Below, one piece after another: positions 1 to 10,064 of a DNA stretch of 64,000 nt (positions are counted from its first letter, which is position 1; each line of letters begins with the position of its first letter). The notes below the pieces were generated by a model. The model searched no databases and was not told where the DNA came from. It saw only the letters and a program-made list of their open reading frames with translations. The stretch comes from Vombatus ursinus (taxonomy: Eukaryota; Chordata; Mammalia; Diprotodontia; Vombatidae). Location of the stretch: positions 40,104,780 to 40,168,779 of the forward strand of contig NW_020954557.1 of NCBI RefSeq assembly GCF_900497805.2. The letters run 5' to 3'. A program made the translations under genes and the position numbers.

Positions 1-540
1 CCATCATACGATCAGTCTCTGAGGAACTCACTGAGTGGTCAACAAGAGGCACCTTGGACACTATCTTCGTGCTTAGCATCTTGAATACAATCCCCAAGAC
101 CTTTGCTATCAAGATACAGAATTCTCCGCTAGGACAACGTATCTGCCCAAACGCAAACGGGAACCAAACAGGATCTGTTCCCTTATTCCAGTATAGGCTG
201 CAATGAAACGCCAGTCACTTTTCCAACTAAGTTGATGAGAAAGGAGACCTCCTCAGGATGCTTTTTCAGGAGGCAGCAAATAATTTGGAACTTTATTGTT
301 ACCTTGTTTCCATCTGTTTTCAAATAGCTCAGCTTAATCTAAAAATCTTCTTTATCTTAAAAACAAACCAGGAGGGACAGGTCCTCCAAGATCTCTTCCA
401 GATCCAGAACCAGGAGCGATCAAAAATTAGTATGGTGAGTGACACTGAGTGTAAATGGTCTCAAAAGCCAGTGGTGAGGCTGGCATGCAACCACCCTGGT
501 GGTAGGGGCAGGAAAAGAGAGACTCTCACCTACTAATTGG
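1..540. other. Unassigned left edge with CpG-denser open frame
   Basis: I recognise no repeat here. Plus-strand frame 3 is open from the window edge to a TGA at 204-206 (about 67 codons), and this stretch has six CpGs in 206 bases, denser than the neighbouring DNA. The predicted peptide (it includes EELTEWSTRGTLDTIF and GNQTGSVPLFQYRLQ) matches no family I know. A GTGAGT donor-like motif lies near 434, but no coding exon can be supported around it. It could be an exon edge, an unknown old repeat, or chance. Confidence 0.3.
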
Positions 541-1453
541 CTTGAGTTGGATTCCTTTTTCTTCTGAGAAGAAACTTAAGTGGCAACCGGATGTTTTCGG
601 TTTTTGTTTGCTCTCTTTGCTTTTTAATTAGGAAAACCTTGGTCTTTGTTTTCTTTAAAAAGCTAATGCTAAATTGCTTTTCTTTATTGCCCGGGAGGGT
701 TCAATGTATGGGAGGAGGGAAATTTAAACAGAAATGACAGTGATGTCAGAATAAAAGACATCAATGAGACATATAAAAATAAAAAAAAAGAATAAAATTA
801 AAGCAGCCCAAAGATCCTGTTTTCCAGGAAAGATGTTTCAAAGAGCAAAAAGGGGGGAAAAAAGTTCTTTTTTTATAGACACTGTTCTCTTCCCCTCTCC
901 TTTTAATTAGGTTTCACTTACAAATAGGACAAATCAACTAAAGAAAAATTGAGAAACTGGGAAAACCAGGAATACATAAAACCTCCAGATTATTCTGGCC
1001 TGTTTTACCTAGTCTAAGTAGGAGAAGAGAAAAACAAGTTGTCAAATCAGACTGGTGATCTCCTTAGAATGAGTTTAGGTGGAGCAGGGTTGATACTGCT
1101 CAGTTGCTGGAAGCCGTGCTGACTCATGGATAACATTTTTGGGGAGGTTTAAGATATTTTCTTGCAAAAAAATGACTTTAGGGGCATAGATGTGCCATTT
1201 GGAAAACCTCTGTGTTTGCAGCTCTGATCAATGATTAGATTAAAGGTGGGATAGAATTTACAGTCTGGTATAAGATTCACTTTTATGTACCAGTATTAAT
1301 TAAATTAGGCTTATTAAAATGAATAAAAAGGAGACCGAATCATTTGTTTCTTATCGTATCTCTGGGATGATTCAAAGTTTGTATAGTTGATATTTTGCCC
1401 ATTCATTTTCACATCATTTTAGATATAGTCGTACAAAACTTCATCCTATTCAA
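541..1453. other. Unassigned AT-rich DNA
   Basis: No gene, RNA or recognisable repeat is seen. The stretch has A-rich runs near 775-795 and 850-875. Confidence 0.5.
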
Positions 1454-1555
1454 TTTGACAAACATTGAATGCCCATCATATTTGAATCATTGTACTAGGC
1501 ACAAGGGATAGAAAGACAAAAAAAAACAAAGTCTCTGCCCTCAAAGAGTTTTCAT
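1454..1555 (-). repeat. L2 LINE 3' end fragment
   Basis: The plus strand reads like the reverse complement of the L2 tail: an ACAAACATTGAATGCC start, then a GTACTAGGCACAAGGGATA core and CTCTGCCCTCAAAGAG, which mirrors the L2 CTCCTTGAGGGCAG motif. The copy is old and diverged. Confidence 0.5.
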
Positions 1556-2056
1556 TTTTAGTTTTTCTACAAGCTTGTTCAAACAAAACTACTCTTTTCA
1601 TTGTCTACTATTTCTTGACTCAAAGATTTTTCATTCAAAATCAATGTTAATGAACACTCTCTAGTCTCTTTTATTCACCTTTCCACTAAAAACAAAGGAA
1701 GTATTATTTACAGTCTAAATAGCACACTTTACCCCTATTTGATTTTATATATTCTATTAAGCTACTAAGGGTTTTTCATCTATTAATAATGTGAACAAAT
1801 CAATTATATTAGCTATGGGGTTTGATCATATCAACTAATTTCCATTTCATAACATGATTGTTACTTAAACACTGACAATTTGTTAGTTAAGGTGTTCAGG
1901 AAAGATCTTTCTGTTCTTGTCTTCTTTAAATTATGATTGAAATTAATATAAATACTCAAAGTAAAGTCATTACAATCCTGGCTTTCATGGCCACAGATTC
2001 TGTAGTTCTTGGTGTTAAAAAATAAAAAAAGGCTGGAAGATTCTTGACATGAAAGG

Positions 2057-2104
<48 letters not shown>

Positions 2105-2774
2105 CTAAGGATCTGAGGATCTGTAGCTATGAAAATTAAGAATCTCCAGTTTGACCCATAGTGCTAGAATTCTTGACCTCATTTGCCTGGAGGAAGTAAG
2201 AATTCAGTGTGTAGTAGGAAGCTAGTGATTCTGTCTGGTTATTTCAGAAATGAGCACTGGCTAGGAAGTGTGTGGTTGCACTCTGTTTGGCCTTTATGTA
2301 TTGCAAATATAAAATGTCACTCTTCAGTGATCTTAATCTTTCATCCATTAAATGTACTTACTCATTTAAGTGGCAATATATTTAGCTGGTAAACAGATGT
2401 TCTCTACCATACACTAAGAATTAGAAAGCTGTGGTTTGCATTGTTATTGTGCTTTAGGGTTTGGACTTCTTTCTTCCTTGAACGTTTTTCACCATCCTCC
2501 TTTTTTTTTTTTGCACCAAAATAAGGGGGAGAGGGGTGATGAGTCAATATGGAGTTTCAAATAATGACTGATGGTAATATCTGAGTTTGAATGATATTGT
2601 TTTCATCATTGTTGGTTTTTGACAGTGGCCATTGGGGGAAAAAAAAAGAACAGCATGTTTTTAGGCACATACACATCTGATACATTTAAAACCTACCTTA
2701 TTTAATTTATCTTTTTTCATCCAATTTTATTCATGAGACCACTGGAATTAATTCTCTAATTAGTTCTCTAATAT
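1556..2774. other. Unassigned AT-rich DNA around a GT microsatellite
   Basis: Apart from the dinucleotide repeat at 2059-2103 and a T run near 2500, I see no gene or recognisable repeat. Confidence 0.5.
2059..2103. repeat. (GT)n microsatellite
   Basis: About 22 uninterrupted GT units. Confidence 0.95.
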
Positions 2775-3682
2775 CTCCTTGACTTCTTTTCTTTTCCTGT
2801 TACTGCCACCCTAACTCATTATCTCTCACATAGGCTATTGTAAAAACCTGGTCTCCCTACACTTAGCCTTTTTCCTACTTCCAGTCTATTCTACCTACAG
2901 CTGCCAGAACTATTGGTCTTCCTAATGTGCCACTCTGGCTATGTTGTCCCCCAGTGCCAAAACTGTTATTGGCTTTCCGTTACCTACTCAATACTGGAAA
3001 AACCCTTCAGTCTGATGTTTGAGGCCATCCATAACTAGGTTCCCCCCTTTACTTCATGTCTTATGTCACACTACTCCCATTAACATAATCAATGCTTCAA
3101 TCATATTAAGTTATTCTGTTCCTCTAGAGCAGCTTGTATTTATCTACCTTTATGCTTGTGTTCACTGTTACTTAAGTCTGGACTATGCTATCCCCCTACA
3201 TCTTTGAGACTCCATTCAGATAATACTTCTTTCAAGTAACTTTCCCTGATACTTCCCCTGTTATAAGTAGATGTATAGCAACTTGTAGCAACTTATATAG
3301 CAGTTCACTTGCAACTACTTGTTATTATGATTTGTTGTTGTTCAGTTGTTTTAGTTGAGTCCGACTTCTTGTGATGCCATTTGGGATTTTCTTACTGGTG
3401 TGGTTTGCCGTTTCCTTCTCAGGCTTATTTTATAGTGGAGGAAACTGAGGCAAACAGGGTTAAGTGGTCATACAGCTAGTAAGTGTCTGAGACCAGATTT
3501 AAACTCAGGAAGATGAGTCTTCCTGACTCCAGGCCCAACACTCTGTCCACCTAGCTGCCCTGGTATTATGGTTATTTGTGTCTTATTTCTCAACATAGGC
3601 TGTAATTTCCTTGAGGGCAGAAGCCATGTCTTATTCATCTCTGTACAGGATTTAGCACTTAATACAGATCCTTGATAAGGGA
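2775..3682 (+). repeat. L2 LINE, 3' part, split by a SINE
   Basis: The region follows the marsupial L2 3' consensus in order: the AACCTGGTCTCCCT segment, the GCCACTCTGGCTATGTTGTC segment, GAGGCCATCCATAACT, and after the SINE the tail motif TTTCCTTGAGGGCAGAAGCC with TTTAGCACTTAATACAGA. A MAR1-type SINE (3331-3561) interrupts it. The open frame at 3019-3207 is an L2 remnant, not a gene. Confidence 0.85.
3331..3561 (-). repeat. MAR1-type SINE inside L2
   Basis: Read on the minus strand this is a near complete MAR1-type SINE: the tRNA-like head (GGGCAGCTAGGTGGAC), AGACACTTACTAGCTGTATG, and the tail ending GACTCAACTAAAACAACTGA. The host L2 continues on both sides. A short imperfect duplication (TATTATG) is visible near 3324 and 3564. 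Confidence 0.85.
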
Positions 3683-3707
3683 TTATGTCTTATTCATCTT
3701 TTTAAAA

Positions 3708-4136
3708 TCTTAACATTTATTAAATACAAACTATGTGCCAGGCACTGGGGATACAAAGAAAGCTAAAAGACTATCCTCATCCTCAAGGATCTCACAGTGT
3801 AATGGGAGAAACAACATGCAAACAACTATGTGCAAACAAGTTATATGAAGATAAATTTGAAGTAATCAACAGAGAGAAGGCACTGGAATAAAGGGAGCAG
3901 GAAAGGCTTCCTATAGAAAGTGGCATTTTTGCTGGGACTTGAAGGAAGCCAGACAAGCCAGGAGGCAGGGATGAGGAGAGAGAACATTCCAGGCATGGGG
4001 ACAGCCAAAGAAAATGCCCAGAGTTAGGATATAGAGTGTCTTGTGTGATCAATAGCAAGGAAACTGCTGTCACTGGCTGGCAGGGCACTGAGAAGGGGGG
4101 ATGGAGGTATAAGATGTAAGAAGACTGGAAAGGTAG

Positions 4137-4223
<87 letters not shown>

Positions 4224-4345
4224 GAGGGGCTTTGAATGTCAAAAAGAGAATTTTAGATTTAATTCCTAAGGTGACAGACAGGGAACCACTGTAGTTTATT
4301 GAGTTGGGAGTGGTGGCTGACATGGTCAGATGAAAATTTCTATAC
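3708..4345 (-). repeat. L2 LINE, antisense
   Basis: The 3' end is on the left (CATTTATTAAATACAAACTATG, then CCAGGCACTGGGGATACAAAG). Next come CCTCAAGGATCTCACAGT, the GGCTTCCTATAGAAAGTGGC segment, GGACTTGAAGGAAGCCAG and, past a microsatellite, GGGCTTTGAATGTCAA. Together they follow the reverse complement of the L2 3' kilobase. The open frames at 3792-4440 lie inside it and are decayed L2 or repeat translation. Confidence 0.85.
4139..4220. repeat. Compound (GT)n(GA)n(GT)n microsatellite
   Basis: GT, then GA, then GT tracts inside the antisense L2. They encode the apparent HTHTHT and SLSLSL stretches of a spurious minus-strand frame. Confidence 0.95.
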
Positions 4346-4389
4346 ACACAATGTAACAGAAAAAAGTATTGCATGTTCAGGCATGATTT

Positions 4390-4770
4390 CACACCATGTA
4401 TAGCTTGCTTCTCTCTCCAAATATACAACAAATTCAACATGTTCTTTTCAAAGCTGTCCTGCTTTGTCTGTTTCCTATTGATCTTCCTTCTGTTCTTTTC
4501 TTGTGTATTTTAAAAATGCTTCAATGTCTCTCTTTTCTTACCCCATTTTTAACCCTATCACTATCCTTTCTTTTTCAGTCTCCTCCTTTCTCCCCAAATT
4601 GAGAGAATGAAAAACAAAACCCTTGTGTTAAATATGTATAGTCAAACAAAATGAACCCTCACATTGGCTATGTCTGAAAATATGCTTCATTCTTCCCTCT
4701 GAGTTCATTTTCCTCCCATCAGAAAATGTGTAGCATGTTTCTTTATCAGTCCTCTGGAATAGTGATTCAT
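4390..4770 (-). repeat. L1 LINE 3'-UTR fragment
   Basis: Matches the antisense 3'-UTR of marsupial L1: CCAAATTGAGAGAATGAAAA, AAACCCTTGTGTTAAATATG, AGTCAAACAAAATGAA, then TTTATCAGTCCTCTGGAATA. The ORF2 end is not reached. Confidence 0.75.
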
Positions 4771-5051
4771 TTTATTCATGTTTACATACCATTTAATGCT
4801 TAATCCAAGGTATGAAGTCAATGAATGTTTGTTGAATGAATGAATTTAAGATAATACTCTAATATGCATATATCCAACTAGGTTCTGATCAGTGTGAATA
4901 ATGAATCCTGAAATGGTCACATGTATTCTAATTTGCACTATTTGAAATTATAATTATAAAAAACATGGTAATTGATTCCAGCCCAATGGAAATATGCAAT
5001 ATGATTGTAAATAATGTGACCACTTCAAAAGGGTTCATTATTCTCAAATAT

Positions 5052-5220
5052 GCAGCTATGTCACCTTGGGCAAGTAACTTAACCCTGCTTGCCTCAGTTT
5101 CCTCATCTATAGAATGAGCTGGAGAAGGAAATGGCAAACCACTCCAATATCTCTGCCAAGAAAACCCAAAATGGGATCATGAAGAATCGGACATAACTAA
5201 TCTACTAAACAGCAACAAAA
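5052..5220 (+). repeat. MAR1-type SINE, 5'-truncated
   Basis: Begins in the tRNA-like body (CACCTTGGGCAAGTAACTTA), then the diagnostic GAGCTGGAGAAGGAAATGGC, CCAAGAAAACCCAAAATGGG and a CAACAAAA end. Confidence 0.9.
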
Positions 5221-5221
5221 C

Positions 5222-5600
5222 AGATGTATTACTGTTATTTGATTTGCATTTCTCTAATCAATAGTGATTTAGAGCATTTTTTCATATGACTATACATAGC
5301 TTTAATTTCTTCATCTGAAAACTGCCTGTTCATGTCCTTTGACCATTTATCAATTGGGGAATGACTTGCATTTTTTAACTTTGACGCAGTTCTCTAAATA
5401 TTTTAGAAATGAGGTCTTTATCAGAGACACCGGTTGTAAAAATTCTTTCCTAGTTTTCTGCTTCCCTCCTAATCTTGGTTGCATTGGCTTTGTGCAAAAA
5501 TTTTTCAATTTAATGTAATCAAAATTATCCATTTTCCATTTTATAATGTTCTCTGTCTCTTGTTTGGTCATAAATTCTTCCATTCTCCACAAAGTAATAG
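5222..5600 (-). repeat. L1 ORF2 3' fragment, antisense
   Basis: GATTTGCATTTCTCTAATCA, GAAAACTGCCTGTTCATG, GACCATTTATCAATTGGGGA and GAGGTCTTTATCAGAGACAC follow the antisense C-terminal ORF2 segment of marsupial L1. The minus-strand frame 5350-5592 is part of that relic. Confidence 0.85.
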
Positions 5601-5638
5601 TGTTATTAATCTAACAAATTACTACTTGACTCTTTGCT

Positions 5639-5834
5639 ACTCTTGTTTTCTTTTTTTTTTGTTTTTTGTTTTTTTGTTTTTGTTAGGCAATGGGATTAAG
5701 TGACTTACCCAGCCAGAGTCACACAGCTAGTACATGTCAAGTGTCTGAGCCTGGATTTAAACTCAGGTCCTCCTGACTCCATGGCCGGTACTCAATCCAT
5801 TGTGCCACCGAGTTGCCCCCACTCCTGTTTTCTT
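5639..5834 (-). repeat. tRNA-derived SINE (WSINE/SINE1-like) with target duplication
   Basis: The body at 5653-5820 has a 3' T-rich tail on the left and the tRNA-like head on the right (GGGGGCAACTCGGTGGCAC on the minus strand). It is flanked by 14-bp direct repeats at 5639-5652 and 5821-5834 (ACTCTTGTTTTCTT against ACTCCTGTTTTCTT, one mismatch), so it is a complete L1-style insertion. Confidence 0.9.
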
Positions 5835-6029
5835 AACCAATTATGGACCCTTGGGGATGCGCTTCCCCAGGAACAGGATCATAAAGGAAATCATTGTTCT
5901 GATGATGACTTTCAAACCAAAACAATACGCTGCTCTTGATAATATATTTATAATGTGGCAGGCAATATCATTAAGTCTTGTCTCCCCAGTTCCTTTTCCA
6001 AATAGTAGTAAAAAATCAGAAGCATAGGC

Positions 6030-6160
6030 CTATGTCATGGCCTGCTCAAGAAGCTTCAATGGCTCCCTAGTGCTTCTGGAATAATATGGAAATTTATCAG
6101 GCTGGCATTTAAAGGCCTCTGCCTGCCTTTCCAGAATGATTTTATATTGTTCTTTTGATA
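6030..6160 (+). repeat. L2 LINE fragment
   Basis: CTTCAATGGCTCCCTAGTGC followed by TCAGGCTGGCATTTAAAGGC matches the L2 segment that normally reads TTCAGTGGCTCCC and TTTGGCATTCAAGGCC. Confidence 0.75.
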
Positions 6161-6362
6161 TTCTACAGATTGGTCAGATTGTCCTACTAGATTACAGAAC
6201 TTTGCCCATACAGGTGTACTTGAGAGAAATGGCTCTTCAAAAATACCAGGACAGATTGGAACCATCCAGAATGGAACCACTGTTGATGGTAGGAGTCTTG
6301 TAAGGATGGTATACAATTAAATTTAACATTTATTCAGTGCCTACTTTGTTCAATGATATGAA

Positions 6363-6505
6363 AAGTGTATAGGCTACTGGACTGGGAGTCAAGAAGACCT
6401 GAGTTCAAATCCTGCCTCAGAAACTTATTCTGTGGTCTTGGGCAAATCATGTAATCTCTGGCCTCTAGGGTTATTCCACTTCTAAGTCTTTGATCCTGTG
6501 ATCCT
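6363..6505 (+). repeat. MIR/THER CORE-SINE
   Basis: ACTGGACTGGGAGTCAAGAA, TGAGTTCAAATCCTGCCTCA, GTGGTCTTGGGCAAATCATG and GATCCTGTGATCC are the MIR/THER body in sense orientation. It sits between antisense L2 sequences and probably inserted into one L2. Confidence 0.85.
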
Positions 6506-6990
6506 TTGAGTCAATCCCTACCCTCAAGTTGTTTATACTCTACTGGGAATATATGACATGGACACTGAAAAGTAAATATGAGGAGAACAATAATAACTAG
6601 TGTCTTAAGGAAGGCTTGCCAGTAGATACAGGTGGCACTTGATTAGGCATTGACAAGGATTCTGAGAGGCAAAGGTAAGGTGGGAACACATTGCAGACAT
6701 TGTAGAGGGCAGGGCAACATATGAATATGTGAAGAAGAGATATTGTGAGAATTCATGGAAATGACAGAGGAACAGATGTTCAGGGAACAAGTAGTAAGTA
6801 GTCGGCTAGTTTGTCCGTGAGATAAGGCTGTAAAGGTAAGCTGGAACCAGATGGTGGAGACTGCTGTAATTGTCAGGCTGAGAGCTTGTGTTTTATCCTA
6901 GGAGCACAAGGGAGCCGTTGAAGCTGCTTGAGCAGAGACGTGACATGGTCAGACCTCTGCCTTAAGATTATTTTACTTGCTCCACATCAA
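6506..6990 (-). repeat. L2 LINE, antisense
   Basis: CCCTACCCTCAAGTTGTTTA begins the reverse-complement L2 tail. Further right, GTGTTTTATCCTAGGAGCAC, GAGCAGAGACGTGACATGGT and CAGACCTCTGCCTTAAG match the antisense L2 body. Confidence 0.8.
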
Positions 6991-7235
6991 AGAAGGTGCT
7001 GCGTAATATGAGCAAAGCAGAATTACAGTAGCTGAAGAGAAATGTGAAATGTGCAGATTTAGAGACATCTCCACTCCAAATGTTCGTATGGATTATTTGT
7101 GCCCGACCTGTTGTAGAGCCTTCTGAGCTCCTATTGGTCTGATCAGCCATATTTGGACACACTGTACCTTGATCCAGGCATAGTGATGTCATTTTGGTCC
7201 TCTTCAAGCACGAAGGACAACAATCAACCAACCAT
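6990..7235 (+). repeat. Non-LTR retrotransposon 3' end with C-terminal zinc finger
   Basis: Plus-strand translation around 7099-7161 reads CPTCCRAF, a stop, then APIGLISHIWTH. This is a CX2C...HX4H finger of the CPTCGRxFRARIGLxSH type found at the C-terminus of some non-LTR retrotransposon polyproteins. The upstream peptide EEKCEMCRFRDISTP fits the linker before that finger. The end is ACAACAATCAACCAACCA, a short repeat tail like those I associate with RTE-like elements. The family assignment is an inference. The copy is broken by at least one in-frame stop. Confidence 0.6.
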
Positions 7236-7610
7236 TTTACCTATTCTAAGTAGCAAGAAGAGAGGCAATACTTGGTGGTAGTGCCTCCTATCATGTAAAG
7301 ATCTAATTAAAGATATGTGCAACAATCTGGAAATCTGTCAAAATCTGAAGAAGTTATGTTTTTCAGTTTTTCAAATATGGCGTTAACATATGAGTAGGAA
7401 TGTCTACCGCATCTGAAAAAACTCAGGAGATGAGATGTTAGTGGTATTTGTAGGAAAACTGAATTCTGTAGATTCAATTTATATTCTACAGTTTTATATG
7501 TGGCTGAATAGTTATTGGTTATAGGTCATGAGAAACTAGAGCTAGATATAAGAACAGAGACTGTTTTTTGTCTTTCTTTATCTCTCTCGTGTTTAGCACA
7601 TATCAGGCAT
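7236..7610. other. Unassigned DNA
   Basis: AT-rich, with no gene or recognisable repeat. Confidence 0.45.
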
Positions 7611-7615
7611 ATATA

Positions 7616-7670
<55 letters not shown>

Positions 7671-7680
7671 NNNNNNNNNN

Positions 7681-7728
<48 letters not shown>
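7611..7728. repeat. (TG)n microsatellite containing a 10-N gap
   Basis: TG units run on both sides of ten Ns at 7671-7680. The true repeat length is unknown. The open frames reading CVCVCV across it are artefacts. Confidence 0.95.
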
Positions 7729-7729
<1 letters not shown>

Positions 7730-7744
7730 AGTAGGTGCTTAATA

Positions 7745-8062
7745 AGTCTTTGGTGATTTGATTTGACTAGAAGGAAGAAATGGTCAACAGTGTTGACAGC
7801 TACAGAGAGATCAAGAAAGATGAATGATAAAAGGTCATTCCCTGACTTTAGCAGTTAGATTATTGATAACCTTAGACAGAGTGTGTTCAGTTGAGTAGTA
7901 GAGCAATTTGAAGTCAAATTGCAACAAACTGAGAAATGAATAAGAGAAGATGTGGATTCAATAATGTATGGAGATAGCTTTTCCTAGAATTTAGCAGTGA
8001 AAGGCAGGACAGAGATGCAGGATGAAAACTTGAAGGCCTAGCAGGGCCAAGTGAAAGTTTTT
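7745..8062 (-). repeat. L2 LINE 5' part, antisense
   Basis: GAAATGGTCAACAGTGTTGA, GAGATCAAGAAAGATGAATG, AAGTCAAATTGCAACAAACT and TAGCAGTGAAAGGCAGGACA match the antisense upstream portion of L2. Confidence 0.7.
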
Positions 8063-8094
8063 CTTTACTCAGATTATTGACTGACTGATTTGTC

Positions 8095-9478
8095 CCCAAA
8101 TCTCTTTCTAACTTTTCTGTTACTGTTGAGGGCATCATCATCTTCACAGTTGTCCAGACTTGCAACCTCAGTGTCATCCTCTCCTCCTCACTCTTTCTCA
8201 CCCTTGCATATCCAATTTGTTGCCAAGGCCTGTTGATGTTATCTTTGCAACATGTCTTATATATTCCCCCTTCCCTCCTCTGAAACTACAACCACTCTGG
8301 TGCAGACTGTCATCATCTCATGCCTAGACAATTGCAATAGCCTACTGGTGGGTCTGCCTGCTTCAAGTCTCTCCCTACTCTAATCCATTCTCCATTTGGC
8401 CACCAAAGTGATTTTCCTGAAGAAAAAAAAAAAGACAGATCTAACCATGTCACCCCATACTCAATAACCTCCAGGGGCTTCTACTAGGATCAAAGATCAA
8501 GTATAAAATCCTTTGCTTGCAATTCAAAACCATTGATAAACTTAGCACACCACCTTCTCCCCATCCCCACCCCCCATTGCCCCTAACTCCTTCCCCTATC
8601 TACTCTGTGATCCAGTGACATTGTACCTCAAACATGACATGCCATTTCCTGACTCCAGGCATTTTCACTGGCTCTATCTCCTGTCAAGATATTAGGAGAC
8701 ATCCTTTTTTCTAGAGCAAGCAAGCTGTGCCTTGAGTTTGGCGTAACAACAATCCTTTGTGCTCACCCTCTGGATGATCTCACCCTCAGGCAAAATCATA
8801 GAATTATTGTTTTGCTTTGACCAGCACCAGGTCTTCTCTGAGCTCAGACAAGCACCAGACAAGCACCCATGTTCTGGTTAGGAAGCCCTGCTATGAATCA
8901 AACTTGTCTCACTATTGCTGTTACCTAGCATTGTCAGGGCTACAGCTCACTGTGTAGCCATTGGTATAAGTACTGAGATCTCCCTACACTGCCTTGGGTG
9001 CCCCCTACTAGAGGAAGGCCTCCAGCACATGTGTCCTTACTTGTAAGCTGTTTCCCTCATTTTGAAATTAAACTTCTGTTTGATTCCTGACTCTCCTGTC
9101 TTTAGCCTGCTCTTTCAGCTCTGGCCATCCACAGGGTAGAGGCTGGTTCAGGTCAATTGAGACCCCTGTGCCTAGAATTGTCTCCCTCCTTATCTCTGCT
9201 TCTTGGCTTCCCTGGCTTTTTTCCACTCCCAGCTACAATCCCACCTTCTACAAGAAATCTTTCCTTTTCTTTTAATGTCTGCCTTCCCTCTGACATTATC
9301 TCCAGTTTATTCAGTCAATAGTTTGTTTGTACATAAATGTTTACATGTTGTCTCCCCTATTCAATTGTAAGCTCCTTGAGGGCAGGGACTGTCATTAACC
9401 TTTCTTTGTATTTCCAATGCTTAGCACAGTGCCCAGCACATGGTAGGGGAGTAATAAATGTTAATTGACTGATTTACT
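8095..9478 (+). repeat. L2 LINE, RT 3' part to tail, split by a solo LTR
   Basis: A long sense copy: CATATCCAATTTGTTGCCAA, GCCTAGACAATTGCAATAGC, CACCAAAGTGATTTTCCTGA, TACTCTGTGATCCAGTGACA, then after the LTR TGCCTAGAATTGTCTCCCTC, TGTAAGCTCCTTGAGGGCAG and CTTAGCACAGTGCCCAGCAC, ending at AATAAATGTTAATTGACTGA. Removing 8682-9166 restores the continuous L2 order. Confidence 0.9.
8682..9166 (+). mobile_element. Solo LTR of an old endogenous retrovirus
   Basis: About 485 bp of non-L2 sequence begins with TGTCAAGATATTAGG and cleanly interrupts an L2. It has a TATA-like TATAAGTAC near 8970 and an ATTAAA polyadenylation-like signal near 9067, followed by a U5-like pyrimidine-rich end, which gives an LTR order (U3-R-U5, sense). 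No internal viral sequence is present. The right boundary and target duplication are not clear. It is a fossil younger than the L2 it splits. The class is not certain; ERV1-like is a guess. Confidence 0.6.
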
Positions 9479-9540
9479 AACTGGCATAAAGGAATGCTGG
9501 TTGAATTAAATGGAAAGAACTTTTGCCCTTGGAAGGTATT

Positions 9541-9788
9541 CAGCTAAAGATGGCTCAGTGGATAGAGGGCAGCACGTGGAGGCAGGAAGATGCATTTTTG
9601 TGAGATCAAATCTAGCCTCATACACTTATTAGCTGTGTAACCTTTGCAAGTTAATTTAACCCTGTTTACCTTACTTCCTCATCTTTAAAATGAGCTGGAG
9701 AAGGAAATGGCACACCACTCCAGCTTCTTTGCCAAGAAAATCCCAAATGGGGTCATAAAAAGTCACAAACAACTGAACAACAGAAACA
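9541..9788 (+). repeat. MAR1-type SINE
   Basis: A near full-length but diverged copy: GGCTCAGTGGATAGAGGGCA head, CACTTATTAGCTGTGTAACC, GAGCTGGAGAAGGAAATGGC, CCAAATGGGGTCATAAAAAG and an A-rich end. Confidence 0.9.
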
Positions 9789-9794
9789 AATACA

Positions 9795-10062
9795 AAGAAG
9801 TACAAAGAAATTAGCAACGATATGGTTCAGGAAGGCGACACTAACAGTTGTGGGAACCAGGAAAGATTTCATATAGAAAATGGCACTTGAACTGGGTCTT
9901 GGAGGAAGAGAGGTATTCTATGAGGCCATGGTGAAGAGGGAATTATGGGACATGATCATTACAAAGGCATGGAGATGGGAGATGGTGTGTTAGTTTTGGT
10001 GAGTAAGGGGAAGGCCAATTTGAGAGGGGGGAATGATATATAATGAGGCTGGAGAGTTAAAT
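9795..10062 (-). repeat. L2 LINE, antisense
   Basis: AAAGATTTCATATAGAAAAT, GGCACTTGAACTGGGTCTTG, then ACAAAGGCATGGAGATGGGA and ATAATGAGGCTGGAGAGTTA follow the antisense L2 order. Confidence 0.8.
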
Positions 10063-10064
10063 CT

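Noticed and set aside
327-440. Possible small exon: TTTTCAAATAG acceptor-like and ATGGTGAGT donor-like sites
   Set aside because: Both motifs are common by chance, and the enclosed frame shows no recognisable protein.
4024-4440. The longest minus-strand open frame in the window (138 codons)
   Set aside because: It reads through a GT/GA microsatellite and antisense L2; the HTHTHT and SLSLSL runs are repeat translation.
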